A stretch of DNA of 64,000 nucleotides from positions 15,686,001 to 15,750,000 of the forward strand of contig NC_087096.1 in NCBI RefSeq assembly GCF_963855985.1, written 5' to 3'. Below, one piece after another: positions 29,664 through 42,590 of the stretch. Numbering within the stretch: position 1 is the first letter of the stretch; every line of letters begins with the position of its first letter. A model generated the notes under the pieces. It searched no databases. It was not told the origin of the DNA and saw nothing but the letters and a program-made list of their open reading frames with translations. Position numbers and translations under genes: made by a program. This DNA is from Ostrinia nubilalis (Eukaryota > Arthropoda > Insecta > Lepidoptera > Crambidae).

Positions 29664-32288
29664 TATCAAATGTATTTGGTCGCCGTATAAATCACCGTTT
29701 CACGACACGAACGCACGTAAACGTCATGGCGGGAAAAGTGACACAAGTACTGCCTTGACGGGCGCTCGCGCCATACTAATCAATGTCGGCTTGCGTATTG
29801 TAATTTATACTGATATTCACATCAATATTTTGACAAAGTGGTTACTAATATTTAAACAATAACTATAGAAATCTATTCTACAATGCATATTCTTTATTTT
29901 GGGATACTTTTATTGCAGTTATTGCTGTGTTTTTAAACCAAAAACCACGATCAAAATGTGACGTTAATCTTCAAATTTGCCAAATTATTTTTAAATTTTA
30001 CTCAATAATGGTAGTGAAATTCAAGAATCCATTTCATTAATGGACTACAAGAATATATGTCCGATGATTACTATATATTTTTAAGCTTATTATATGAGCA
30101 TAAATAATAGATACAGGACTTTGAAATTGAGTCTGCGGCAATTTTTCCGTAAAATGGTTGTGGGAGATGGGGCACTGAGAATTAAGCAAAAGAGTTTTAG
30201 TAAATCCGTTTCATTAATGGTCAACACTAAGGATTGACCTATCTTTCGCAGTTATTCAATAATATCTGGGTGTTGCTTAAGATAGTAATTCATGCTTCCA
30301 AAATCTTAGAAATTTGCAAGAAAATGTAAAATGTCTCTTAAAATAAGGTGGGTAAGGCCTTAGCATATCTGTACCCCCAGTGAAAAGGGATCTAAGTCGA
30401 AAATGGTGATTTTTAGGAAATCGCATTTGAAGTTAAAAAAATCCTGCTTCGTCGCTATTAGAGATAACGGGGTGAAATATTTTTTAGGTGAAAGGTAATA
30501 TCTACATAGTGACAGACAGCAGAAAGCGACTTTTTTTATACTATGAAGTAATACAGGTAGCGTAGGACCGATCGTTGTTGAAATCGCTGTGGTAGAATTT
30601 TGTACAGCAGTGGACGGCATTTTTCTGAAACGAACGGAAGAGTTTGTGAAAAGTCGTTTGCACTGTGGTGCACATTTTTTCCAATTCAAAAAATGTGATA
30701 TCTCATGAAAATTTAAAGCTTTTAAAGTGGACATACCGAATACATTTCAACAGTACAATTATGTTGAATAGAATCCTCGTACTCATGAATAGTAATTGCA
30801 TGAGCGTGGTAAGCGCCGGAGCGGTGGCGAATAGTTCCATACATTCATACATGACGCATGTAAGAAATTTGAAACGTAAATGAAATGCGCACAAACAACC
30901 TTATGAATAGCACGCTTATTATATTTACATCTGTGTTCTATTCAAAAACAAAACCTAACTAAAATTAAGCCAATTAAGAAAGCAGACCATTGTTTGTCTG
31001 AATAAAGAAGATATAAGAAACTAGCGGCCGCCAGCGACTTCGTACGTGTGGATCCCGTTTAACCTCCTTAAGGATTTGATTTTGCAAAATCCCGTCTTAG
31101 TGAGCACCTACGTTCTATAAGGAAAACCCATGCTAAATTTGAGACTCCTAGCACTTATAGTTTTTGAGATTTTCTGATGAGTGAGTGAGTCAGTTAGTCA
31201 ATCGTCAGTGACCTTTCGTTTTTATAAATATTAGATAGATTTTCACATGTTAGTAATGACGAACGCAACGAAAAATGTTTTTTATTTCAGTTAGATCCAT
31301 TTCTGTACAACAGCTGTTAAATAATGATGACAAAAGTAAATAAACAATCATGCGAAGAATGTGATTCAACCAAAAATTGGTTAAAAATATAATCCCAATG
31401 TCTAAGTCATTCGTTACGTTGGGAATAAAATAATACCTTCTATTAAAAGAATAAAGATTCTTATTATCGCCGTCGCCGTCTCATTGCTGACTAAATCCGA
31501 GAAGAACAATCCACAACAGAACTGTTATTTTTCTTTGAACACGAGACTATTACACTGTAAAGCGAGAAAGCGAGCAAAGAACAGACAAACAATCATAATA
31601 TAATTTTATATAATAGCCCGTAAAGTAGGATAAGCCATACGAAATAGGAGATGTAGGTTGTGGCCACAGAAATCGCGATGCATTATAGACGGCAATTTAA
31701 CATGAGGTATTATTTTCGTATTACGAAGTGGATTCTAAAAACCAGTGAAATAAAGAAACCAGATGGTACATTGAGCAGAAGGTGTATGACTAAAGCCTGG
31801 TCCGTGAGCACGTAGAATTTTGTCCAATGACCCCAAGCTACCCATCCTTATCGCTGGCGCGTAATTATGTTGCTGTCGCACTCGCACACTCACTGCGGGC
31901 GCGCGTCGCACAGTTGGCAGACCTGTAGGCCTAAGATGCGCGCATCGACAATGACATGATATGATAAGACAATTTTCGATCACGTAGATAATTTTATCAT
32001 TTTCCCTAACATGGGACCATCGATAGAAAAGTCTATCGACCGCTATCGCGTGATAACCCAATTGTTGCCATATTAAGAAAAATTTGCGTTATTATGTTGG
32101 CCAACCTTGAAATATTTTAGCTCATTCGTTCAATCTCGTTCATTTCTGCTATTAATTCGGCTGAAAAACATATCTTAAAGCAGTGAGAACGTCATTAAAA
32201 AAAAGTTATGTCAATTTTGTTGACATTACATGACTGCTTGATGATTGTATTTGTTTCTGTTTTTAAAATTGTATTTTTATGTTTTCAG
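29664..32288. other. No gene; degraded repeats
   Basis: A degenerate RTE end is at about 30553-30625 (GACCGATCGTTGTTGAAATC...CAGCAGTGGACGG). A dispersed LINE fragment is at about 31021-31220 (AGCGGCCGCCAGCGACTTCG, then TGAGTGAGTGAGTCAG). No coding region supported. Confidence 0.45.
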
Positions 32289-33025
32289 TCTTATTTGTAA
32301 TATTTCTAAAGTACGGAAAATATCAAACGAAGAGATAACCAAGTTAAAGAAAAACAATGAAGAATTCCTAATCATACCGATAGTATTAAAGAATGAAGTC
32401 TTCAAAATTAACAGAATAACCGAACTCCACTACCTATCCCATAATGCGAGGTTTACAGTAAATTCAACGTACATGAAGCAGTCAGAAAGTTTATTGAGAT
32501 TTGAGAAATAAAGTTACACTCATAAGTAGCAAAGTAAGTACCTAAAGTCTAAAATATTAGCTATATTCCGCACATCTTGATTTTCATAAGTAATAGCACC
32601 TGATAAAAGGAAAAATATCTTTATTCCTACAAATAAGCTTTCACCTTCTTTCCTATATTTATATCACATAGTTCTTTCACTGTGTAATAATATTGATGAT
32701 CAACATTTTGTATGTAAACTTAAAATACAAATAGGATTAAGTAAATGTTTGTATTTATGAACTGTTTATGTAATTGTAATAATTGTGTTTAAATAATATT
32801 CTTTCTTTTTTCAGACAGTGGATGAAGAAGTGTGGGATTATGAGTGATTATTTCATTCTAAAGCAGACATAAGCAAGTCTCGCTCACTGTCATGAAAATT
32901 CACAATAACAATCAGCAAAAAACTTCAAGGATACTGGCTAGGCTAACCAATTCATGGAATTCTGTTAGTGTTTGAAATTATCAATAGCTATTGTAAAACA
33001 AATGTTTTCCAAATAAAGATTTTGT
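32289..33025 (+). other. Possible 3' exons of an unrecognised gene
   Basis: A splice acceptor (ATGTTTTCAG at 32279-32288) precedes an open stretch to TAA at 32509-32511. It is rich in Lys, Asn, Ile and Glu (NEEITKLKKNNEEFLIIPIV) and reads like protein. A second acceptor (TTTCTTTTTTCAG ending at about 32814) precedes a short frame ending TVDEEVWDYE and stop, then an AATAAA at about 33013. The two may be alternative or successive 3' exons of one gene, but no donor joins them convincingly and no family is recognised. Confidence 0.28.
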
Positions 33026-33074
33026 AAATAATGGTTGAATTATTTTGAAATTACACTGCAATAATGAATTTATT

Positions 33075-33237
33075 GCCTGGTTGGTAGCGACCTGCGTGAT
33101 GTTGTCGGTCCACCTTGTGGGTGGATGTCCCACGCTGCGTATTCCAGTACCCGGCCTCCACTCCAGAACCTTGCTGCCCCATCGGGCAACATGGAAAGCA
33201 TTACAGCAGTGGACGTCCTATGGCTGAGATGATGATG
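33075..33237. mobile_element. RTE insertion with internal inversion (twin priming)
   Basis: Flanked by a perfect 12-bp duplication AATGAATTTATT (33063-33074 and 33238-33249). The first about 110 bases are an RTE 3' segment in - orientation; the rest (GCAACATGGAAAGC...GATGATGATG) is the extreme 3' end in + orientation. The breakpoints abut in the element's own order, the signature of twin-primed LINE integration. Confidence 0.8.
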
Positions 33238-33292
33238 AATGAATTTATTATAATGAAATAAATTGTACAAGATTATCATCCTGTCACATTAA

Positions 33293-34225
33293 CCCTTATT
33301 CAAATGCGAGCTGGTATGCATTTTTTTTACAAAGTTGAAGTGGATTTTGGGTAATTGTGGGTCACTTATTTCATATTTTTGATCAAAATTAATAAAAAAA
33401 TAGGGGAAGGGGTAGTTTTTTGGGTGGTAAATAATTTACCATTATCCATTCATGACTACCAATTATTGAATGTTGGTGGTAAAATAGTTACCATTGTCCG
33501 TCTTGGTTTGTTTTTGGTTCTTGACTAGTGACTTCCTCTTGGTTCTACCTATATTTTATTAAATATTTTGGGAATGAAAAGAATTTATTGTTTTTATAAA
33601 AAATATACATTGTTAATATTAGTTATTAATGTTATTATGCTTACAATTATTATTCTTACCTTGAGTCTGAAACTAACAATTCACTAATTAGGTAACGTCA
33701 AAACGTTAATATAAAAAAAACTTAAAATTTCTCCAAATATTTATTTAGTTTTATTTGTGCACATACAAAAAACAACAGTTTTTTTTATATATCATCAAAC
33801 TTTTGTCATGACGGGATCGGACAGTGGTAAACTATTTACCACTTCTTTAAAATGTCTAAATTATATGAATAAATCAATTGCAGACGCTGCCTAAAAGTGA
33901 GATTATACAATAAATGTTATAGTTTAGGAATTTGAATCGAAAAAACACTTATCAGAATTTTCGTTGCACAAAGTTTCAAAAATACCAAATTTGCGCGCTA
34001 AAAACTTGAAATTTTTCACAACAAAACCGTTTGGTTGACTTTGACATTACCTGACAGTGACAAATGACGTTGAAAAGTTGTAAAATGGCATAGATAAGTA
34101 AAAAAATATATTTAAAAATATAAATAAGTGACCACGATATTTTTAAGTATTACCATATCGAATATTAGGATCCTTTTTTAAAAGTAAACGAAGTGGTAAT
34201 ATATCTACCTTTATTTGAATAAGGG
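33293..34225. mobile_element. Non-autonomous piggyBac-like element
   Basis: The ends CCCTTATTCAAAT and ATTTGAATAAGGG are perfect 13-bp inverted repeats flanked on both sides by TTAA (33289-33292, 34226-34229), the piggyBac target duplication. The 933-base interior has no transposase but carries several inverted GGTAA...TTACC motifs (near 33430, 33480 and 33830). Confidence 0.85.
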
Positions 34226-34229
34226 TTAA

Positions 34230-36130
34230 AGCCCTTAAAAAAGTCCAAACGGAGGAATTAGATTTATAGTAATGTGGAATGTATGTATGGTATCACCGTC
34301 AAGTTATTAAATTAGTAAAATTCATTTATTCTCATTGTTATTATAGCAATTTTTTATTGATTACATATCGCACCCAATGCTAATTTCTGACAATGACCTT
34401 GCCACTGTTTGAAAATAATGTAGACATAAGAAGCTCGGTCACCACATTCCGCCCCATTTTCAATAATTTTTACAAGATTATGTACAGATGACAGTAGGTA
34501 CTTAAATCAAGCTTAACACTATGGGGTATCTCACGTCATTTGCAACTTAATATTTGTCTGATGTACCTACTGTTGTTGACTGCCTACCTAAGTAGGTAAG
34601 TAAGTAATGGTTATTTTACAAGGTAGGTAATGTAATAATTAAATGTGGGTGGGACTGTGGGAGCACTTAGATTTTGCAGTTAATGATTATAAACTGTCGC
34701 AAGATTCGCCTCACATCCATTGCAATAATTACAAAATGCTGCTTCTGATAAACTCTTGAACTAAAACTCAATCTCCACCTAGAAGTAAAAGTATCACAAA
34801 GGTGCTAGATTCCTTTCTTTGAATTTTTCTAGCCTCAAATTAATCGTAAAATGTCATTTACCATTGTAAATGATAAATAAATAGAGTTAAAGTAGCTTGC
34901 AAAAAAGTTAATCTCCTATCGTCTTGCTATCGTGGGCAAGGATCGAGGACGATAAAAACACCACATCCTATCCTATCGTGATGTCAAATTATGATATAGT
35001 TAGCGCTTCATGTTAGGGCTTGCCAGGTTTATCACAAAAAAAAAAACAAATCTATCACTATCACATTTTGACAGATGACATGATAATTTTCGGGGTGCCA
35101 TGTTAGCGCCGGTAGATAAAACGATATAGTGACGTCAAAATCGATATAACGCCGCGATAGCAGTTTATCACGGCGCGCATCTTAGCCCTGCTGGCTTTAG
35201 TTATAAATTTTACGAAAAAAATAAGTTCCTAGACGCGTGATACGGCAATCTCCTCAACAAAAAGATTGGCCTGCTAAATGAAGGCAGGTATAAAGAGTGT
35301 AATATTACTCTTTTTAATAACCTTGTGATATCTTCCTCGCACAATATCACTTACTTACCTACTAGATATAAACTTAACATCAGTTAGCATGATCATCAGG
35401 TCATTTAGCCGGCAGGAGTACGGGCCTTTCTAATTAACAAGAGGCATAAGGAAGGATTAGACCGGCAGACAGTGGTGACTGAGCTTGTTGCGGCGCTTCT
35501 TCTCAGCACTTGCCAAGTGTTGGTCTCGAAGCGCTGGTAGGGTAAAAGGATTATGAGACATGTAAATGCTCCTTAAAAGCACAACTTTTTTTTATTTTAC
35601 TTCTCTGTCTTTTATGTTTCCTTTAAACATTTGACGATTTGTAAGTAGGTACTATTTAAATAGTTGTTCAAATAAAGAAATTTTGACCTTGACTACAGGC
35701 CACTTAAAAAGCCTGAAACTGAAACTAGCAATAAATAAACCGCTGTTTTCCTGGCCCAACAGTGAGTCATCTAAATAAACCACGAGTCGGGTTCAAAGGA
35801 CCGCGCGTCTGAGACAACCGTTTGGTGTCCTCTGCGTTTTTGACAGCCCTGACATTGTTTAGTTTCTGGTTAGGTGTTTGATGTAGGGGCTGGAGAAGGG
35901 ATCGGAACGTTTATGCTCAGGGATGACACATTTTTGGGTTGAAAGCATGTTATTTTGACTGATATATTAAAGTTTTGGTTCTATTATAAATATTTACTTT
36001 CAAAGTCCTATTTGAGTTATTCTTTCTACAACTGTAACTTATTTTATACATTTTGGATTGCTATGTTTTATGATATGCTATGTACATTCCGTTAGAAATA
36101 GATGTTTTGTCGTTGTCTTCATAAATAGAC
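34230..36130. other. No gene; LINE 3' fragment and repeats
   Basis: Contains a dispersed LINE 3' end at about 35400-35695 (CGGCGCTTCTTCTCAGCACT, ending TTGTTCAAATAAAG). The stretch 34900-35190 is rich in short ATCG-containing direct and inverted repeats (TATCGTGATGTCAAA, TATAGTGACGTCAAA). No coding region. Confidence 0.45.
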
Positions 36131-36139
36131 GAAGGCACA

Positions 36140-36612
36140 TTTTTTCGTCCAAAATACCTCAGTGCCTACAACCAATGTGTGTTACCAGTGATGACTTATG
36201 GTTCGGAAACGTGGCCTCTCACTATAGGCCTTATACAGAAGCTCAAAGTTGCACAGCGTGCTATGAAGAGGGCTATGCTCGGTGTTTCTTTACGAGATCG
36301 AATCAGAAATGAGGAGATCCGTAAACGAACTAAAGTCGCTGACATAGCCCGACGGATTAGCAAGCTGAAGTGGCAGTGGGCAGGGCACATAGTACGCAGA
36401 ACTAACGGCCGATGGGGCAGCAAGGTTCTGGAGTAGAGGACGCGTACCGGAAAACGCAGCGTGGGACGTCCACCTACAAGGCACACCGACGACATCATAA
36501 AGGTAGCAGGAAAGCGCTGGACGCAGGCCGCTACCAACCGGGTAACATGGAAAGCATTGGGGGAGGCCTATGTTCAGCAGTGGACGTCCTATGGCTGAGA
36601 TGATGATGATGA
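36140..36612 (+). pseudogene. RTE LINE reverse transcriptase C-terminus, 3' end copy
   Basis: The frame encodes the end of an RTE/BovB-type endonuclease-reverse transcriptase: YGSETWPLTIGLIQKL, RDRIRNEEIRKRTKV and KWQWAGHIVRR. It has an in-frame TAG at about 36434 (a W-to-stop change) and other lesions, then a Trp-rich tail and a (GATGAT)n end. 5'-truncated and dead on arrival, as usual for LINEs. Confidence 0.82.
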
Positions 36613-36619
36613 TGACATT

Positions 36620-37459
36620 AAGGTAAACACTGCGGTGCCTAAATAGAGTTGTAAGTTAAGTGTTATTTTGCAACAAAAATATTTATAAACTTACGTGCTA
36701 TCAACGCTATCAACTGTACAAACATTCCAACGCGTTAAAAGCCATAACACTATTTCAAACTTATCGAAAACTGTTGATCTGAACTCACATTTTGGATCTC
36801 ATTTGGAACGCTGTAAATCTATAGAAGTACCAGGAGTGTGCTTAAAGTTCGTTTTAACGTTATTTACAGGGTTCTTTGTGAAGTTTCAGGTTTGTCAGTT
36901 TAATAAGAGACTAACTGAGAGTTTAATGTTGCAGGAATTTGTGCTAGTTTGTGTACAATGTGAGAAGTTGTCACTAAGTGATCAGTAGGTAACTGGAAAC
37001 ACAGGCTTTAAGTGAGTTTTTTACCGTATCTTAGCTATTAGTCTATCAAATGCTTTTGGTAGCAATTATTGCGAGTAAGGACCTTGATTATTGTCTTCAT
37101 AATTTACAGACTGTTCACGATGAACTTGAGTTTCATTTCATAACTTAGTTTTTTTTTAAATGTTACTTAGTTAACCCCTCGTATCTTCAAATGCAAGTTG
37201 CGTTTACTTCTAAACCGACTTAAACAAAAGGGGAGGTTCTCAATTCGGTTGGTAAGTATGTTTTTTTGTTTTTACATTGGTTGGCGAGAGAGAGCGCGAA
37301 AAAGAAAAGAGTGAGTGAACGATGCCGCGATTAATGAATGATGTGAAATCTTTCATAAACACTGGCCATAGCTTTACAACGCAACGCTCAGAACTTCGAA
37401 TTCATTACACTAAACTCTAAAGATTTAAAATCTGTGAGCATAATTATGAGTGTTACTAA
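36620..37459. other. No gene recognised
   Basis: AT-rich sequence without a supported frame; a 97-codon frame at 36695-36988 is hydrophobic but has no recognisable domain or splice context. Confidence 0.35.
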
Positions 37460-37597
37460 GGGCTCATTTTACCATCGTCGGATAACTTTTAACTGAAGGA
37501 TAAACTTGTCATTTTGTCATATTTCGCATACTAGTACTGTCAATTTGCCAAACTAATCCTTCAGTGAAAAGTTATCCGACAAAGGTAAAATCAGCCC
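37460..37597. repeat. MITE with about 45-bp inverted repeats, TAA duplication
   Basis: The left GGGCTCATTTTACCATCGTC and right, inverted GGGCTGATTTTACCTTTGTC extend with high similarity through GGATAACTTTTAACTGAAGG. Both flanks are TAA, fitting a PIF/Harbinger-type 3-bp duplication. Confidence 0.75.
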
Positions 37598-37602
37598 TAA
37601 GC

Positions 37603-39290
37603 AGAGCTCTTTAAACCTCATCCCAAAGGCTTGAAATACCTACGAAACCTTTGCAAACCCACATTTGCGTAAGTCCCTAATCTTTCCAGATCCTGGCAGT
37701 CTTAACAGCACCCTTAATACAGAGAAAGCTAATAACAAAGATTGTTATAAAAACGCGCACGTCTCCGTCATTTACACGTCGTCGTAAGCCGTCAGATGAT
37801 GGATATAGCGCGCAAGGACGTGTTTACCAGACCATGGGGTGCCATATAGTATAATACCTTGGTATGTAACAAAGAAAGTGAACACATCTACTTTAAAATT
37901 GGGAAAAAGGAACAACATAATTATAATGTAAATTATTATTGAATAAACAAAAAACCACACTGCGTAAAAATAAACTAAAAAGATAAAAACATAGTGTTTA
38001 CAAATGCAGTCGGAGGCATCAATGGCTAATTCTTTTGTTGGTGATGTATTTGCAGTGTCACTCTCACGATTAAGACGAATGTAACGACACCTCTTACGCT
38101 AAAATCGGTCAAGCCGTTTAGGCTGTAGGCCGTGCCAAGGAAATATACATACATATCCACATACCCACATAAATACATACTATTACATACACTCGAAAAA
38201 CATAACCCTCCTTCTGGCGCAGTCGAGTAAATTCATATCAAATACTCAAGTCGACGGTACCTTTAAGCTGTAACAAAATCAAAGTTATATACCTACAGGT
38301 TTGTACGGAACCCTAGGTGCGCGAGTCCGACTCGCACTTGGCTGGTTTTGTGTATTATTTACGCACACAACGACAATGCAGTAACCGGTCTGCGAACGTC
38401 GAGTCTATCGTAGTTTTGGAGCCTATGCAATATTACTAACATACAAATCTTTCCCGTTATTAGTACCTATAGACGTTCGTATACTTGAAGTTAACAATCG
38501 ACAGAGCCAAAATTGGTTAAAATTGAATAAAATATTTTTGATTTTGATTTTGAAGATGCATCATTATGTATAATAGCAGAAGTCGCTCTTATTTCGTGGA
38601 ACAAAGGGTAGTGTCAAGATCGATGTTATAACCTGTATATTCAATTTAGTGTGTTCTTAGAAATATACCTATTACCTACAGCTATAAAAAAATCGTTCCA
38701 TCATTTCTTTGCGCTGTTATCGCTTAAATTCTTAAAACAAAAAATGAAAATAAACAACGGATGGATCAGTCATCAAGCATTTACTGTCCTCCACCTAAAA
38801 TTTAAGGAAAAAGTATTTTTACACTAAAATTTTCCTTAAAATCTTCCGTCATAATTTCACACATTTATAATAAGAATATGATGAGTATTTAAAAATAAAT
38901 TTAATTTTCTGTCGTTACGATCTTCCTCGGTTACATTAAAATGGAACGCTAAGAACCCAAATTAAACACCTTTTCCTAAACTAGTGATGGGAAATGTATG
39001 ATCGCATGAATTTTCATTCGATAAATTTGAATTGTAATTAAAATAATCGATAATATCATTTCAATACTATGCGATACAACGAATACAGAAGAAATCACAA
39101 ACATATTATTAATAACGGCTATCATTGTCTGAATTAGGCCACCCCACTTCGTTGAGGCCTCGGTCTAGAGCAATTTAGCAGCAATTTAAATGTATTGCGA
39201 TGAAGACCCAGAGCTGTGTGGTTAAATGTTTTGAATAGTGCGGCATAATTTTTATAGTTTTAAAATATCGATGCAAAAATTAATAACATT
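37603..39290. other. No gene; dispersed repeat at 38090-38345
   Basis: About 38090-38345 is a common lepidopteran repeat ('CTTCTGGCGCAGTCGAGTAA', 'GTACGGAACCCTAGGTGCG', 'GTCCGACTCGCACTTGGC'), also seen in another arrangement at 52200-52500. A LINE tail ((TTTTGA)n) ends near 38555. The rest is unassigned. Confidence 0.45.
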
Positions 39291-39296
39291 AATCAT

Positions 39297-39440
39297 CATC
39301 ATGATCATTTTAGCCCCAGGACGTCCACTACTGAACATAGCGTGCGTGAACTGTGGAAAACGCGGCGTGTGTCGTCCACCCACAAGGTGGACCGACGACC
39401 TCATATTAGTAGCAGGAAGGCGCTGGATGCAGGCCGCTAT
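39297..39440. mobile_element. RTE fragment with head-to-head halves
   Basis: The left part is the RTE extreme 3' end in - orientation (ATCATCATCATG...GGACGTCCACTACTGAACAT); the right part is an upstream RTE segment in + orientation (GTCGTCCACCCACAAGGTGG). It resembles the twin-primed copy at 33075, but no clean target duplication was found. Confidence 0.6.
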
Positions 39441-39817
39441 TATTATTTATTTATTTTATTGTTGGGAAAACAAACAGCATTCTATAACACATAATATAGA
39501 GTTACCAATAGCAGGTCATATTGCAATTTTTTTTTTAAAAGTCGAATAATTCAATTGTTTTTAAAAGGCACATCGCTATGTCACCCGACTTCCGCGCAGC
39601 CTCTCCATTAGTGGCTGTAACTTGACTCTAAACCACACAAACAAATGGGCATTATTTGACATAATTAGCGCCTCTGCATTAGCGGCCCTATTATATGAAC
39701 CCCCAGGCGAGGGGAGGGTAAGAGCAAAATGACATTATGTTGAGTGCAACCTCTCGCCGAAAAGTGTCTCAAGTCGTTGAGGGTTAAGCCATGAAGTATA
39801 ACAATGGGTTTGAATTG
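39441..39817. other. No gene recognised
   Basis: Mixed sequence; the overlapping - strand frame near 39665-39961 runs into the neighbouring MITE and has no domain. Confidence 0.35.
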
Positions 39818-39819
39818 TA

Positions 39820-40289
39820 CAGTCACGGAATGAAAAGGTTCGTCAGTTTTCAAATTGATTCCTTCAACGAATCGCGAGCACATATTACCTTTTGAAACTA
39901 TGTTACAGAATAATCTCGAGTTAGAGAAAATAATCTTTAACTGTTCGTCAGTAAAGTTCAAAATTATTCAGATCAAAGTTTTTTGAGGATTATCTTGTCA
40001 AGAAGATTATTATGATTGATAAACTAAAACCTTCTTGTTGGTTCAACCTGCCATTATTATTTCTATTAAATAAAAAAAACTATTGTCAATTGGTCAATGT
40101 CATCATTGTATTGCACTGATGGGATAGAAAAATAAACAAGCAAAACCTTATTCGTTAACAAACGTCATATTTATTTAAATGTTAGCAGCATTGTTTCTGG
40201 CACTGTTATGTTGGCAGGTTTGACTCTTACAGTACCTAGTGCAAGCGAAAACCGACACTAAGGTGACGAACCTTTTCATTCCGCGACTG
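39820..40289. mobile_element. Tc1/mariner-like MITE, complete copy
   Basis: The ends CAGTCACGGAATGAAAAGG and, inverted, CAGTCGCGGAATGAAAAGG pair over about 28 bases; TA flanks both sides. 470 bases, no transposase. An inverted relative lies at 48763-49195. Confidence 0.85.
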
Positions 40290-40372
40290 TACACGATCCG
40301 TTTTGCGTAAGTTTGATATTATGTTACTTTTCCTACTGTACCTCTAGCATGAACAACTTTCGCCTTCGAATC

Positions 40373-40561
40373 TGTAGTGTTTGTATCTACGTACTAGATA
40401 GATACAATACGCTGTCTCACGTACACAAGTGATAGGCAGTCACGTGACGTCGTTACGAGTGGGACGAGTCAGTCGTACGGCAGACGCCGGCGAGTACGGA
40501 CGTGCCGCAGTGAGACGCTTGGTGTGACGGTGAGCCAGTGTGCACATTTAGGTACACTACA
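40373..40561 (+). repeat. 5' LTR of the LARD-like element
   Basis: 189 bases, TGTAGTGTTTG...GGTACACTACA, with 8-bp inverted ends TGTAGTGT/ACACTACA. Identical to the copy at 49798. Confidence 0.9.
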
Positions 40562-41811
40562 AGTGGCGACGAGGATAAATACACATTTTTTGAAAAATAA
40601 GGAAAATAAAAGGTCAGTAAAATACATATTTTTGAAATAATAATTAATTTGTAACAAACCTGCCATAATAATTAAAGTTCAGTAATGTGTCTGATTTTAT
40701 CGAGTTATGGATAAAATAACGATTATTCTGCTTTGGAAAGGGCATAATTATTTTGTTGTATGAGAATAGTCAAGTTAGCAGGCGAAAACATTTTGGTTTT
40801 TAACATTATAAAATCAGATTTTATTAGAAATACTTATTATCAGCTTGAAAATAGCAATAAAGTGATTGGTGATAATAAGTAGTGATATTAGAAATAAATA
40901 AGTATTCAGCAGAAATCGGCTAAAACAAAATAAAATAAAAATAATTAAAAAGAGAAGTAATCAGACCTATGGTAAAGCGTATCTACGAATTTTAATGTTG
41001 TTTATAACATAAACTACTTCCACCCACTCAGTTTGTCTAGATTTTTAACGTATAACTGTGGTATAACTTAGTACTTTATGTATGAGAATAGACATACCTA
41101 CTCACATGAAGTTAAACGCTGTTAATGTCGACGGCGTCCCAGCATTCGGTATTTATAAAAAGAAAGAATCGAATAACGTTCTGCGGTGGTATATTTGTGG
41201 TATTATATTGCACAATGGACAACACGCATAAGTTGTAATATTAAGTTAAATTATGACTTAATTTAAAGTTTAGATCACACACATTACACTAGTTTTTATT
41301 TCACCTCAATCCATCCAGTATTACCGAAGATAGAGCCTCGAGAAGTTTACGGACTTTTTAAAATTTTCAAAAATTTCCAATATTCGCGCGTGACGTCACA
41401 ACATGATTTTGCAGCCCCCGCACGTTAACCCATTTACTACTTTTTGTCTTTTTCCAACTAAAATAAAATTTTACCTAACTGACAACTGTTGTTAGTTGTC
41501 ATCGTTCAATCACATTTCAAACTAGGCGCTATAAAAGTAACCATTATTATGCCACCTATTGCCAATTTTGTGCACTATGAAGCCATTTTTACATTTATGC
41601 ACTTAAATATAAATTTTCTGAAAAAATAACCAAGTTTGTGTCTCTGTGCTCAATAACGAGTAAATAGTCCAGTTATTTGTTAATTTTACTTGGAAAGTTT
41701 TCCGGAATTTTTGAAAATTGGTGAATAAATAGATTTCGCTATGTTCTTTCCGAATTTTGTGACCTCGTTTTTTTTTTTTTTGTCTTGTTTGTTTCTACAT
41801 TACATAATTGT

Positions 41812-42150
41812 ATCCTACTATTATTATAAATGCGAAAGTTTGGATGTCTGGAAGTTTAAAATAAAGTAAAGTAAAGTAATGTTTATTTCTCACCAACATA
41901 AAAGATAATATTATGATAACAAACAATCAGGAAAAACAAAAAGTAAGAATGTTGGTGGGTTGATACCTGAACTAGGAAGATTCCTGTGTCTCAGGTTTGT
42001 TACTCTTTCATGCAAAAAGTACTCAACGGATTTTGTTGAAACTGTACAATATTATTGTTTGTAACCCAGATTAACATATAGGCTATAATTTATGCCGATC
42101 TGTGACACTAAATTTCACGCGGGTGAAGCCGCAGGCAAAAGCTAGTCGTG
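41812..42150 (+). repeat. Dispersed 'ATTATAAATGCGAAAGT' repeat with internal insert
   Basis: Starts TACTATTATTATAAATGCG and ends 'GCGGGTGAAGCCGCAGGCAA'; a foreign stretch of about 140 bases (starting TTTAAAATAAAGTAAAG) splits it after 'GGATGTCTGGA'. Confidence 0.75.
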
Positions 42151-42174
42151 AAATAAATAGGAAAGTTTAAGGTT

Positions 42175-42590
42175 CTGAAACGTGGTCGCTTACTATGGGC
42201 CTCATAAGAAGGCTCAAGGTCACCCAAAGGGTAATGGAGCGGGCTGTGCTCGGGGTTTCCCTGCGTGATCGAATCAGAAATGAGGAGATCCGCAGGAGAA
42301 CCAAAGTGACCGACATAGCACGCAGAATTGCTAAAATCAAGTGGCAGTGGGCGGGACACATAGCTCGTAGAGACGATGGCCATTGGGGCAGAAAATTTCT
42401 TGAGTGGCGACCACGGGCTGGAAGACGTAGCGTGGGCAGGCCTCCTACTAGGTGGACCGACGATCTGGTAAAGGTCGCGGGAAGAACCTGAATGCGGGCA
42501 GCGCAGGACTGTTCATTATGAAAAACCTATGGAAAACCCAAAGGCCTCTCGCCTTTGTCCAGCAGTGAACGTCATTTGGAACGACGAAAT
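42175..42590 (+). pseudogene. RTE LINE 3' end inside the LARD
   Basis: Encodes SETWSLTMGLIRRLKV, RDRIRNEEIRRRTKV and KWQWAGHIARR, then the GRPPTRWTDDLVKVAG block. An intact frame of 98 codons runs to a stop at 42489-42491, before the expected Trp-rich terminus, and a frameshifted tail follows (CAGCAGTGAACGTC). 5'-truncated. Confidence 0.82.

Noticed and set aside
36179..36603. Host gene with KWQWAGHIVRR-type protein
   Set aside because: Recurs many times in the window as RTE LINE 3' ends with (ATG)n tails and stops.
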